Assembly (NCBI GenBank): GCA_946902985.2
Contig: OX336400.1
Span: 171,255,043 to 171,319,042, forward strand
DNA: 64,000 bases
Source of the DNA: Meconema thalassinum
Taxonomy: Eukaryota; Arthropoda; Insecta; Orthoptera; Tettigoniidae
Reading direction: 5' to 3'
Both the position numbers and the translations under genes were made by a program. Position 1 is the stretch's first letter, and every line of letters starts with the position of its first letter. The notes below the pieces were generated by a model, which worked only from the letters and a program-made list of their open reading frames with translations, made no database searches and had not been told where the DNA came from. Below are positions 42,204-53,747 of the stretch, piece by piece.

Positions 42204-42835
42204 CAGGGTCTTCATATTTGCTTGGCAAGGACATTCTCGCTCACGCGCTCCGCCAGTGACAGCTCAGTTACCAGCGACCGCGCGCGCATATGTACGGCAG
42301 AATACGGTGCTTAATAATAATATCATGCATTTTTACTCACTATGTTTACAGTTGATGTTGAAAGTGTTCCCCATCCGCTGCCAAACATAATCGGCATCTC
42401 CTTTGAAGTTTCCAGTTACTCAGGTTGATTTAGCTTCAGTAAGGAAATAATGACGTCTATTTTTATTGTTTACTAAACTTGTAGGTTTGAATCTCTTAGC
42501 CAGTTGTTTTATTGTCCAATCGATAGGAATGGATCTCCCTGTAAATTTCTCTCGAAACTTTTGTTCTAGGGCACGATTTCCTGCACTATGCGTACGTATT
42601 GTGCAGATATACACATTCACGTAACGAATATTTCATATAAGGCATTACAGCACTACACACAATCACAATAAAACACTACACAATACGATATACAGTACAC
42701 AGTAGCTTTATAAAATACCCAATTAGCTCGGAGCTCACACGTCTACCGCAGCAAGAGCGTGGGAATACGGCTGGACACCGCGAACTCCAACCTGTAGCAG
42801 CCGGAATCACTTGTCAAGCAAAAATAAAGACCCTG
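42204..42835. mobile_element. TIR element (632 bp) with TA TSD and DUF4817-type transposase remnant
   Basis: Terminal inverted repeats start CAGGGTCTT and match at 23 of the first 26 bases. Both sides carry TA (42202-42203 and 42836-42837), and duplication copy 1 has the empty site (AACTACTTTCGGTGTGAAG near 4207). The minus strand (42620-42420) encodes ALEQKFREKFTGRSIPIDWT and IKQLAKRFKPTSLVNNK, a DUF4817-type helix-turn-helix, then stops. The catalytic domain is missing, so it is non-autonomous. Confidence 0.85.
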
Positions 42836-43012
42836 TAATTCCGGTGTGAAGATTTTTCAATAAATAAAAAGACGCCTTAGCGTATTAAACCAGGGAACAC
42901 ATTAAAGAAAGAATTATCTAAATTAGTTAATTTTGTTAGGAGAAAGGGAACAAGCGATTTTAGGCTGTTTTTCCCCGAAACTACATTTAGGCCGGAAGTG
43001 ATTTGGTCTACC

Positions 43013-43425
43013 CCTACAGTTCTTGTCCTAGACCCTTCCTTCCATAACTATATTCGCTATTCCTAGGTGTCTTATTTTGTGTCCTACCAACCTATCTCTT
43101 CTCTTCATTAGCAGTCGCCAGAAACATCTCTCGTCACCCACTCGTCTTAATACCTCTATATTTATTACTCTATCTGATCTTCATCATTCTCCTGTAAGAC
43201 CACATCTCAAATGCTTCTATTCTCCTCTTTTCTGCTGCACCAACAGTCCAAGATTCATTTCCATAGAGCGCCACGCTCCAGACAAAGGATTTCAAACATT
43301 ACTTTCTAATACCTAAATCTATTGATGTTATTAGATTTCTTTTCTATAGAAATGTTCTCCTTGCCTGTGCTAACCTACTTTTTAACTCTTTGTTTCGTCC
43401 ATCAGTGGTGATTTTGTCTCCTTTC
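43013..43425 (-). pseudogene. LINE C-terminal remnant, minus strand
   Basis: Duplicate of 4727-5260 with more frame damage. The minus strand keeps pieces of the polyprotein tail (AERCFWRLLM-like and WTV-AAEKR-like). It is cut at 43425 by the next element. Confidence 0.65.
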
Positions 43426-44047
43426 AGTGTGCGAGCGTTCAGATAGATTATTAGAAGAGTGCAAGAGTATACAGGCGGTAATGTTTTCTAGTGAGGAGAG
43501 AGTTTTTTTTTTTTTTTGGTGGAATACGTTTTTCGCGAAGGCGATCGGTTTATAGGAAATGTAAAATTAAGATTTCAGGCGCGGTTTCTTAATTCAAAGT
43601 GTCCAAACCGTGATACCGTTCGGGATTTGGTAAGTAAATTTCGAGTGACTGGCTCAGTTCACGATGAACCGAGAACAGGCAGGCCTACGCTTTTAACAGA
43701 CGAAAAACTTGATGAAATCTCCGATATAATGTTGCGTAGACCAAGTAAATCAACACGAAAATTAGCTCAACAAACAGGAATCTCTAAGTCGACAGCACAT
43801 AAAGCTGTAAGAGACAAGCTTCAGTTGTTCCCTTATTATGTTACCGTGGTTCATGAATTAAAACAAACTGGTTACGGAAAAAGAGTGATGTACTGTGAAT
43901 GGTTCCAGCATCTGTTATGAATGGCTGTGCTGAGTACAAAGTTTACTGTTCATTTGTTATGATGCAAGCGGCAGCCGTGCTACCAACGTAACTGCTGTAG
44001 CTAGCTCTCGCAGACGCATGTAGGCGCTGCGGAGAATATTCCCGGAC
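43426..44047 (+). mobile_element. Transposon fragment carrying a DUF4817-type HTH frame
   Basis: It starts at CAGTGTGCGAGCG, just where similarity to duplication copy 1 ends, and closes at GGACTCACTG (44047), giving a weak inverted match at the extreme ends (CAGTG/CACTG). It contains the coding frame at 43482-43920. No catalytic domain follows, so it is an internal-deletion copy. Target duplication not clear. Confidence 0.5.
43482..43920 (+). CDS. DUF4817-type helix-turn-helix transposase, N-terminal part only
   Basis: The ATG at 43482 begins MFSSEERVF and is followed by a long T homopolymer (43504-43518), after which the frame reads VEYVFREGDRFIGNVKLRF and ends at TGA 43918-43920. It has two helix-turn-helix regions: NRDTVRDLVSKFRVTGSVHD with GRP, and TRKLAQQTGISKSTAHKAVR. 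The closing KLQLFPYYVTVVHELK and YCEWF segment is the typical link to the DDE domain. In this family these regions bind the transposon ends. The DDE catalytic domain is absent. The T run may carry a length error that changes the first residues. Confidence 0.75.
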
Positions 44048-44730
44048 TCACTGTAGTACTGTTTTTCATTATGAGCCAGTTTCTCTAGCCAATCAGAGCT
44101 CATTCATTGACCAATTAGGTAAGGACACCTTCGCGCATGCCCTCAAAATCCAACATGTCGGACATGAATTACATGATTTGAAACTTCAAATTGGATATCG
44201 GATCAACCATTGTAGTTACAATCCCAAACACAAAGACAAAATCAGCACGAACCTTTACGGTAACAAGAAAATACTATGACATAGGCAAGAAATTTATGAA
44301 TCTACGTCCAGAAGTTAGCAACACAGCATCCTTCTATATAAATTACCGACATGGAAAGTGCACCGTCCATATGTTCGCGTAAATAAACTGGCGAATATGA
44401 GACAAGAAATGGCACTGCACCTTAATATCCCCAACACCAATTTCTACACGGCGCATTGCTTTCAAACGACTTCGGTGACAATATTAGTGAATGCTAGAGC
44501 TGGACGGCACTAGTCATCATGCAGGCTGTAAACAATAGCATTGCCAAGCAAAGTAAATTGTCTCTACTTTCGAAGTGCTTTGATCCACGCATGCGCTCTG
44601 TTCAGTCAGCAAAGCCAGCGCGCCCTGTTCACAAACTGAAGTAACTGAATCCCACAGATATTTATGAATATTTATTTTAAAACATATAATAAAGTCATAA
44701 TTATCGTCAAACATATACAGTCGTATGTAA
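44048..44730. repeat. Relative of the TTATGTTCGAC MITE family, degenerate
   Basis: Shares CAATCAGAGCTCATTCATTG, the TTTATGAATATTTAT block and TTATCGTCAAACATATACAG with the copy at 45208-45752, but lacks a clean left end. Short open stretches inside are not kept in the other copy. Confidence 0.55.
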
Positions 44731-45207
44731 CTCGCCTATAATGGTAATAAAGACACTCGTATGGAAATTATATAGAATTAATTTTGGATTCAGTTAAATT
44801 TAATTCTTATGAAAAAGGAGGCAAGGTTCCTCTCGAAAGGTCTAGAATTTTAAATTTTATTTTCACACGCAAAATCCCAAAACATGAGTAATTTTAATGA
44901 GAGACTAGTTCAGAACACGAAGTGCCAAATTTACCATTAAAATAAAAATACATATAGCCTATATTTTCTTTAGTAAACTGAATTTTTGGTTAGGCAACCC
45001 TTATATATGCTCCTGTTTCGCTTTTTGTGATGAACGAGTTTCTTCATGAAATGTGGCGACTACGTTCTTGTGAAACTATTGTGCATTGTTAAGTAGGGCC
45101 CGCGACGACTGTTAAGTCTTCTATGGTTGGTGCACCTTGTGTTCCAAGGTGCACATACCTGGTTTAAGGGGGCGCATACCGCTTAAGGAGTCAAAACAAT
45201 AACTATT

Positions 45208-45752
45208 TTTATGTTCGACCCTCGCTATTATGTGTCAGAAAACTGTATCATAATGATGGTCATTATAACACTGTTTTTCATTACGGTACAGTTTCTCCAG
45301 CCAATCAGAGCTCGTTCATTGACCAATTAGGTAACGATACCTTCGCGCATGTGCTCAAAATACAACATGTCGGACATAAACACAACATCGAACTATAATA
45401 AATTACCGACATGGAATACGCACCGTCCATATGTTCGCGTAAATAAACTGGCGAATATGAGACAAGAAATAGCACTGTACCTTAATATAATCAACCCTAA
45501 TTTCTACACAGCCTTCAAACGACTCCGGTGACAATATTACTGAGGGACGGCAGATGTAGACATATGGCCTGCATAATATGGCTTTGCAAGCACACAGAGC
45601 GCATGCGTCGGTCGTTCAAATATCTTGCAAGACAGAGAGATGTCTCGCGCTCGCTCTCCGATAACAAAATTCTTGTGGCTGACTCTCAACAGATATTTAT
45701 GAATATTTATGTTAAAACATATAATAAAGTTATAATTATCGTCGAACATAAA
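45208..45752. mobile_element. TTTATGTTCGAC MITE, 545-bp form
   Basis: Ends TTTATGTTCGAC (45208-45219) and GTCGAACATAAA (45741-45752) are perfect inverted repeats. The internal sequence is longer than in the 9159 and 45895 copies. The foldback segment follows at 45753-45880. Confidence 0.7.
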
Positions 45753-45894
45753 CAGTCGTATGCAACTCGCCTTTAATGGTAATTGAGACACTCGTATGGA
45801 AATTATAAAACTCGCATACGCTCGTTTTATAAAAATACTCGTGTCTTAATTATAGCCATTATAGGCTCGTTGCATAATGTACTATTATGTTCGA

Positions 45895-46232
45895 CCCTGA
45901 ACATTATATGTCAGGAAACTGTACTATAATGAGGCTCAATATGACACTATTTTTCATTATGAAACAGTTTCTCCCACCTATCACATCTCAAGAAAGAGTT
46001 GTTTGACCAATTAGATAATTAGATGCGCTGAGTTCCACGGCCTTCTAATTTAAATTTCACTGCCTGTCCTAGTGTCATAGTGAGTAATCGAGGAGGCCAT
46101 GGTCAAATACAAGGCATTCTCTGCGTCCCATGCGCTCTGTTCAGTACATAAAACTGGTGAAAACTCGACAGATATTTATGAATATTTATGTTCGAACATA
46201 AAATAGTTATGTTAATTATCGTCGAACATAAA
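45895..46232. mobile_element. TTATGTTCGAC MITE, 338-bp form
   Basis: Close relative of 9159-9512, with TTATGTTCGAC at 45895 and GTCGAACATAA at the right end, and the same internal palindrome TTTATGTTCGAACATAAA (about 46186-46203). A shortened foldback segment follows. Confidence 0.7.
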
Positions 46233-46396
46233 CAGTCGTATGCAACTCGCGTAATTATTGCCATTTTAGGCTCGTTGCATAATGTACTATAATATTATAA
46301 CTGTGCCTGTCATAAATCTTGAACAACAATTATACATATTTCCAAGGAAACACACACATCCTGCTGTCAGAAACTCAGGTTTAAAATTTCAAATCA

Positions 46397-46857
46397 AATC
46401 CGGCCGAAGTCGTCGGATTTTTTAAGAGCGTTAAAAATCCCTCAGTATGCCTTCCTTCGGAGGGGAAGTAAAGCCGGTGGTCCCATGTCATAGATTTATG
46501 GCATGTTAAAGAACCTTCCGCTAATTACACATGTGTGACGCTAAATTGTATAGGATAAGAATGTAAACAACGCTCTTAGGTTCCTACGTTCGTTGCCAAG
46601 AGCCGACTGCGGTGGCGTCTGGTAGCTAAGTTCTGAACTAGTAGTTGTTGACGGTGGCGTTTAGCTGCAAAAGTAGGAACTATTTGAAAAATTCAAAAAG
46701 TCTGCAGTCCTTACTTGAATTAAAAGACAGATAACACACACTAATACAGTCATCACAATTAACACCGGTTATCAGACAGATTCTACACACACCCCAAGAA
46801 CACAGGCTACATGACCGTGTTGTCTCAGCCCCTAAACTTAAGAACCAACCAACCAAA
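46397..46857 (+). repeat. SINE-A, plus strand, headless
   Basis: It begins inside the head (CCGGCCGAAGTCGTCGGA) and runs to the AAGAACCAACCAACCAAAC tail. A box and B box are missing. Confidence 0.7.
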
Positions 46858-47424
46858 CTTTTAGAACTGAATAAAGACTTGATGCTCTTAGTAGGATCAA
46901 AGGTTGTTTCAGTTCCTGGAGTTTTGACTACATGCGAAGTTCATCTTCGTTGTGCAACTACAAAGCTTTGCTTGTTTATTTTTTGAAGATACTGTGTATA
47001 TTCAGCGGAGCCATAATAAACCAATAATTTTTACCAGATGAGGAACATTTACAAAAAAAATCATATATATTTTTTCAAAAGATTAACCCTATAATTGCCT
47101 ATAAAACAATGTTTCATATATATTTTCATAAGTTTATTTAATAATATAAAAATTTTCATATATTTTTAAGGATTTATTAATGTTATTTTCTAAATTACCG
47201 TATCTCTTAAAAACGTATTGTAAGGATAAGTTTCTCTTAATTGTGCTGAAGAAGAAACCAACGTTGTTTCGAAACATGTACACATCAAATAGTCTATAAA
47301 ACAAGATGTTCAGGAAAGAACATATAGCCTACTTTCTCCCAAATGCATGGGTATTGTTATAACTCTTTATCCTTTTCAAGGAGTATAATTGAATGTTGGT
47401 TGGAGTAGCTTGTTGAAATACAAC
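46858..47424. other. Non-coding spacer
   Basis: AT-rich. A degenerate direct repeat ATATATTTT(C/T)A recurs near 47065, 47118 and 47157. No coding potential. Confidence 0.4.
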
Positions 47425-48833
47425 GTGCTATACGGATATTAAACATGAATATGAGGTGCCCTTTGCTAGTGCTACCTCTGTAAAAAAAATCATTCAATTC
47501 GGTTTCACCGTGTTTGAATTGATATGGGGAATGGATTTGCACACATGCACGGCCGCTATTTGCAAACTATTGGGCTGATGACCTTGTAGTCAGTCATAAG
47601 ATGCTTTCCACAAAAAGGCATGTTGTTGCAAAATCTGGTTGAGATCAAATTATTAGGATGGTCGTAATTTGATTTAAGCTTTTAACATTTGGGTGGCCGT
47701 CATTCCGTTTCTGTCAAGGTGGCGGCGATATAAAACATGACACTGAGGTGCCCTTTGCTATTGCTACCTCTGTACCAAATTTCGTTCACTTCGGTTTCAC
47801 CGTGTTTGAATTGATAGGGGATTTGATTTGCACACATAATTGGCCACCATCTGCAAACTATTGAGCTGATTATCTTGCAGTTTGGTCGGAATATGCTTCC
47901 CACATAAAGATATGTTGTTGCAAAATTTGGTAGAGACTAGATTATTAGGTTGGTCGTAATTACATTTTAGCTTTTAACATTTGGGTGGCCGCGATTACGT
48001 TTCCGTCAAGATGGCGGTGATATAAAACATGACACTGAGGTGCCCTTTGCTAGTGCTACCTCTGTACCAAATTTCGTTTCATTCGGTTTCACCGTGTTCG
48101 AATTAATAGGGGGAATCGATTTTGACACAAAGATGGCCTCCATCCGCAAACTATAAGGCTAATGACCTATTAGTTTGGTCAAAGGATGCTCCCTCCATGA
48201 AGGTATGTTGTTGCAAAATTTGGTAGTGATCGGATGATTATGTTAGTCGTAATTTGATTTAAGCTTTGAACATTTGTGTGGCCGCCATTACGTTTCCGTC
48301 AAGATGGTGGCAATATAAAAGATGACACTGAGGTGCCCTTTCTAGTGCTAACTCTGTACCAAATTTCGTTCCATTCGGTTTCACCATGTTTGAATTAATA
48401 GGGGGAATCGATTTTGACACAAAGATGGCCGCCATCCGCAAACTATTAGGCTGATGACCTATTAGTTCGGTCAAAGGATGTTCCCCCCATAAAGGTATGT
48501 TGTTGCAAAATTTCGTAGAAATCGGATGATTAGGTTAGTCGTAATTTGATTTAAGCTTTGAACATTTGTGTGGCCGCCATTACGTTTCCGTCAAGATGGC
48601 GGCGATATAAAACTTGACACTGAGGTGTCCTTTGCTAGTGCTACCTTTGTATGAAATTTCGTTCAATTCGCGTTCACCGTGTTCGAATTGATAGGGGGGA
48701 CAGACATTCAGAGTACACACACTCACACTCACACACACCCACAGAGAGACACACACACACACACACTTTTTTTTCGCCCTGTGTTGATCTCATAAGTCTA
48801 CTTTCATTTTTTTGCAAAAATCGAAAGTAGGCT
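47425..48833 (-). repeat. HP2 element: hairpin end, CA/TG run, ~295-bp tandem units
   Basis: Minus-strand orientation. The terminal hairpin (48794-48833, arms AGTCTACTTTC and GAAAGTAGGCT) is followed by ATGAGATCAACACAGGG, a TG/AG microsatellite and about four units of roughly 295 bp. Each unit holds a CCGTCAAGATGGCGGC-type block (about 47710, 48005, 48300 and 48595) and a GATGGCCGCCATC-type block half a unit away. The terminal module matches HP1, but the unit sequence differs. Non-coding. Confidence 0.7.
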
Positions 48834-49205
48834 AATATAGACATTTAAGTGTTTTTTGTTAGTATTGATTTGGCGTGTATTTAATATAAGTGTTTTCAGC
48901 CTATTTTCGTTTATGAAAAAATAGCCTTATGACATCACCTTTTGTCCGTGTGCCTGTCTATGTGTGCGTGTGTGTGTGATGGTGTGTGTCTCCCCTAATA
49001 ACTTCTAAACGGCTGGAGCGATTTCATTGAAACTCGGTAAGCTCATAGCACTATACCGGACGACCCCGACCGTGCCCTTCAAATTTTATTACGTCTCACC
49101 AATCCAACATGGCGGCAGTGCGAAATATTTCACAAGCATTCAATATCTCCGAATCTTTTACCGATATCACACTGGAATATTTTACGGTGATAAAGGGAAC
49201 TACTA

Positions 49206-50121
49206 TAGAGCATCCAGCGTTTAGAAAAGACTGTGGGTCTTATGGGCTTTTACTTTTAACGGAAATCCCCCCTATACTGGTTTTGCTGTCTCACCTTTTA
49301 TCACGAAGGAACTCTGAACATATATATTTTTCGTCATAATAGCTTCCTACAATTATCTGCCAACTGATTACCTTTGTTATTGCGTACAAGTATCGCTTAT
49401 ATTACGTCTTAGTAATTTAAAATTCTTCGAGGTTTGCACGCTGGAAAGAAGAGCCTCGTCCCGTGCTGCATGCTCGCCCGGAGTGGAGCACGTGCTCAGT
49501 TCCTTGACAACATAAGTTCTGAAGCACTATCCGTCATTGGTGTTACTGTTGTGTGTCTGTTTTATTTTCTGTTCGATCGAATCATGGCTGCCGACAGTTG
49601 GGTTTCAACCCACTATCTCCCGAATGCAAGCTCACAGCTGCGCGCCCCTAACCGCACGGCTAACTCACTACATTAAGACAAATATTAATCTAAACAAAAC
49701 AACAAGAATAAAATTGAAAGAAACTAAATTACAGCCTAACTAATAACTAAAGAGGTGATGATCAACAGTATTGCTGACATAAAAATTAACATCGTCTGCA
49801 TACATCCGAGAAGGAAGGAAGGGTTGTGCTCTCGACATCTGTCAATCAGTAATGCGTCATATCACAACGAAATGAATGTTGTTATTGGTTCTCTTCGCAT
49901 ACAGTATCCTTAATACTGGTCCAATCCGTTAACACCTGCAAAACTGCTCCTTCCTGGGCGTGTTCTATTTCAGGTAGCTGCTGTGGTTGTCTCGCTAACT
50001 TATGAAAGCGCAGTACTCGTAGCGGGTGAACATAACGTATGACGTCAGCGCTACTCTGCCTAGAGTTAGCAACACTGTCGCCATAAGGCTGCACAGTCTT
50101 TTCTAAACGCTGGATGCTCTA
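49206..50121. mobile_element. 916-bp TIR element with TA TSD (Tc1/mariner-like MITE)
   Basis: Perfect 30-bp terminal inverted repeats (49206-49235 and 50092-50121), starting TAGAGCATCCAGCGTTTAGA. TA lies on both sides (49204-49205 and 50122-50123). The empty site is visible in the HP1 copy at about 18209-18216 (ACTACTAGAAG). No transposase frame. It contains a tRNA-like SINE piece at 49584-49674. Confidence 0.88.
49584..49674 (-). repeat. tRNA-like SINE head inside the TIR element
   Basis: The minus strand reads GTTAGCCGTGCGGTTAGGGG (A-box side) and GTGGGTTGAAACCCAA (B-box side), the head of a common insect tRNA-SINE. Body and tail are not evident. Confidence 0.6.
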
Positions 50122-50203
50122 TAGAAGTTCACCTATGTGGCTTTTGAAAACCTGGTAACTAAAAAACCAACGTGGCGGCCAAGTGAATTTGCGACTTTTA
50201 AAA

Positions 50204-50956
50204 CTACTAACGAGCTGTGGTGGTCAAACGCGGGAGCAAATTCCAAAACCGGTCCACCAACACGAGAGCCCAAAGGGAAACGAACGTCAGTGTGAAGGTA
50301 ACGACATAGCAGCTAACGAAGAGGTAAATCTTGAAAACATAAGAGCACACATAGAAAACATAATGGATTTTCTAAGAAATGAGCTAGACACGGTAATCGA
50401 AAACAAAATCAACCAGAAACTAAACAAAATACCGAAGGAAACAGAAACAACGGACGCACAAGAAACCCCAAATAGGAGTGGATAATACCTTCCAGAAGTA
50501 GATACAGGAAATGAAAACCATATTCCAAGGGAGGAATGGAGGGAAGTGGTATTGAGGCCAAGTAAAGAAAGTAGGATGAACCATACGAGGGAGGAAGGAA
50601 ATGTACCCAACAGAGCTTTCCACCATACAAACAAAGGTAGTGGTCTGCGAACAGCTTCGAGAAAAGGATTTCCGCCTCCGAAAACTAGCACAGGAGCCAA
50701 AACAGACAGACTAAAACCAACCAAGAAACTCAAATGGATGTCCATTGGAAGATTGGATGAATCCACTACGGTAGAAGATATAACAGGGTATATGAAAGAC
50801 AAGGGTATAAAGTCAGTAAGTGCCTGTGAAGAGATAAGAACCAGAAGCCGATCAAAGGCGTTTAGAATAGGAGTAACAGAGGATGAGGCAAACAAACTAG
50901 ACTCGGAAGATTTCTGGCCAGAGGAGGTCACTTTTCGCCCCTATCTCTTTCAATAA
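50204..50956 (+). pseudogene. LINE ORF1 (gag-like), one stop codon
   Basis: One reading frame interrupted by TAA at 50483-50485. The first part has a coiled coil (NLENIRAHIENIMDFLRNEL). The second part is basic and ends in a domain seen in ORF1 proteins of insect LINEs: KWMSIGRLDESTTVEDITGY at the start and DFWPEEVTFRPY at the end, with an RRM-like length of about 70 residues. The N-terminus is lost at the insertion boundary. It would act as an RNA chaperone for the element. Confidence 0.65.
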
Positions 50957-50957
50957 A

Positions 50958-53747
50958 CCAAGTGAAGTACAAATCCAAACAATAGAACTAACTATATGGA
51001 ATGTAGAAGGAATTAAATCAGCCCTGAGCATACTGCCAAACAACTCACTATTTATGCAAGACGTAATAATATTTTGTGAAACTTTCTTAACTGAACCCTT
51101 GAACATCACGGGATACTATGCGACTCACGCATTAGCAAAGCATCCCGGGAACGGGCGCCCCTCAGGTGGGATCACCTGCTTCCATAAGGCATCACTAGGA
51201 CAGCCTATACAAACCCAAGTTACCGAAGATTCAGTTACAGTTCACCTCAAGGACATCACAATAATAGGAGTATACCTTCGCCCCCAGATATCATCTGAGG
51301 AAACGGTCGAAAGCATCACCAGAATTTTAGAACATATCGACCAGGAAAAATCAACCATAATGGCAGGTGACTTCAACTGCCGTCTGGATATACCAAACAG
51401 AAAAGGAAGAGCCCTAACGGAACTTATGCAAGAAGAGGGCTTCCAACTAATCAACAAGGAAGAAAGTCCCACTTACATTGCACACAACGGAACCAGCACC
51501 ATCGACTTAGTTTTCTATCGCGGAAGAAAGATAAAGCTAAAGGGACACGCAGTGCTGGGAAAGGACTCCTGGGATACTACCAGGAAACACTTACCAGTAA
51601 GAGCAACCTTCCAACTCCAAAAGAACCCAGGACGAGAGCCTAAGGAAACGCGAAGATGGACACCCAGACTATTAGACACAGAATCCCTCAGCCAGACCCT
51701 TGACCATGGCCAGGTCATGAAACTCATAGAAGAAGGAGAACTGGACACCGCCATGCGAATACTTCAGGACTGTCTATTGGAAGCAACTCCAGGCCCACCT
51801 CCAATAAGGAGAAGCAAGCCGTGGTTCGACACAGAATGTTATGAAATAAGAAATAACGTCCTAGGAAGACTTCACAACCTAAAGTGTAAACAGAGTCAGG
51901 AAAATCGAGAAAAGTATAATCAGGAAAGAAGGACTTATGTTAACCTACTTCGCGCAAAGAGGAAAGAATACGCACTCCGAAAATAGCAGCAGCTACTGAG
52001 AGAAGCGGAAAATAAACCGTATAGAATCCTAGATGCAAGAAGAAGCACCTTGGTACCAAACATCCCGCTGGAGACATGGGAAGCCCACTTTACAGAACTC
52101 CTACAACTGACTGCTTTCGAGCAACAAGACGGACCAAGAGAGCGTACGGAAGGGGAAATGCCTCCAACCATAACAGAAGCAGAAGTCTGGTCAGTAATAC
52201 AGAGAAGCAAGCCTGGAAAAGCAGCAGGACCGGACAACATATCAAATGAAATCATCAAGGCATCACTCCCATACACAATACGAATATGGACAGCCCTATA
52301 CAACAAATGTATAGAACTCCGAAATATACCGAACTCCTGGAGGAAATCAACAATCAAGATAATATACAAAGGCAGGGGACCACATGATGCACCCGACTCA
52401 TACAGGGGGATTGCGCTTGAATGTGCAGCCTTCAAGATGTTATCCAGCGTCATACGTGAAAGAATCTTCGAGCGATTAATGGAAGAGACACCAGAGGAAC
52501 AACACGGATTCATACCAGGAAGATCGACAATCCAAGCAATATAGAAAGTACTTGGATACATAGGTGAAGCACTAAGTCAACCCAAAGGCAGCGCATACGC
52601 GACCTTCGTAGATTATCAAAAAGCCTTTGATGGAGTGAACAGGAACATTCTCATCCAAAAACTGAAGACAGTTCTAGGACCAGAAGACCCTTTCCTTAGC
52701 CTCATAACAAGCATACTGCACAGCAACGTAATAAGCATATGTGACGGTCAGCTAGAATCAAGGAACATAAAACAGACAAACGGAGTTCTACAAGGTGACC
52801 CTCTAAGCCCGATACTTTTCAACATGCTCACAAACGACGTAGTTCAAAAGATCACAACGGAAGGGGTAAAAATACTGCTCTATGCAGATGACATGGTGAT
52901 CCTAAGCAAAAACAGGGAAGCGATGCAGCAAGCTATCAATCGGTTAGAGGAATGGACGAATGAAAACGAACTTAAAATAAACCAGAACAAGACAAAAGTA
53001 ATGAAGTTTCGGAAAGGCGGACGAATATCCTCGAAGGATGTCTTCACATGTGGGGATCACACTTTAGGCATAGCGAAGGCGTACAAATATTTAGGGGTAA
53101 CTCTGCAGGTCACCGGATTCACCTTCACAAGACATGTTGAGGAAAGATCAATCTCCGCAATAAAAGCCACAATGGAAATCAAAAGACTTCATAGCCTCTC
53201 ACTAGAAACATCAATTTCACTGTTCAACCTGAAAATAGCCCCAATAGCATCATACGCAATTGAAATAATTTGGCCATACTTGAACTACAAAAACATCAAA
53301 GACCTGGATAGAGTTAAAGTCAGATACCTCAAGAAAACACTGTGCGTATCGAAGTACGCCCCAACCAGATTAGTTTATCAACTGGTGGGAACAAACACAT
53401 TTATAGAAGACCTAATATTAAAACACAACCTGATTCAAACACAAGCATGCATCAAATTCCTGGAAGAAAGAGCCCAGAAATCAACAGAAATAGACCCCGA
53501 ATTCTACCGCACCCCAGCCATGACGGAGAAAGAATGGAGATCAGCCGGCTATGAACTACGACACCTCTACACCCGAGGAGCAATACACGGCTTCCACCAT
53601 AAAATCTGCAACAGGAAAGTTTACCACAACGCCGACAGTCAATGCAGCTGTGAACTCTGCAACCAATGCTGCACACAGTACCACCTATTTGAATGTACAA
53701 AAAGAACAATGCCAATCTCGTACTATGCAAAGGACGAGTGTCAATGA
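50958..53747 (+). pseudogene. LINE ORF2: AP endonuclease and reverse transcriptase, two amber stops
   Basis: One continuous frame with TAG at 51984-51986 and 52542-52544. The endonuclease starts before the first ATG: LTIWNVEG (50988) holds the first motif, followed by CETFL, GVYLRP, AGDFNCRLD, STIDLVFY and RKHLPV. The reverse transcriptase shows KPGKAAGPDNIS, SYRGIALECAAFK, EEQHGFIPGRST, FVDYQKAFDGV, GVLQGDPLSPILFN and the active-site YADD (52879-52890), then KYLGV. The C-terminus has a CELC...H...C zinc-knuckle-like end. Apart from the two stops, all key residues I checked are intact, so this copy was active not long ago. ORF2 overlaps or abuts ORF1; no ATG near its start was found. Confidence 0.85.

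Larger units (their letters stand above)
38690..43425 (+). repeat. Segmental duplication, copy 2 (partner 300-5150)
   Basis: Colinear with 0.3-5.15 kb. Private insertions here are a LINE tail (39300-39546), a repeat block at about 39616-40009, SINE-B (41546-41875) and a TIR element (42204-42835). Compare GTGTGAAGATTTTTCAATAAA at about 4216 and 42845, or CTGCTGACTC(T/G)AACCC at about 2474 and 41953. The duplication ends at about 43425, where a transposon begins. Confidence 0.75.

Noticed and set aside
43504..43518. Poly-T run as a LINE or SINE tail
   Set aside because: It lies inside the helix-turn-helix frame just after the ATG. No retroelement body ends there.
44191..44382. 63-codon frame resembling a small gene
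   Set aside because: It lies inside a degenerate MITE relative and is not kept in the related copy at 45349-45531.
50183..50203. Start of the LINE ORF1 frame at 50183
   Set aside because: These bases belong to the flanking HP1 sequence and begin with GTG. The LINE starts at about 50204.
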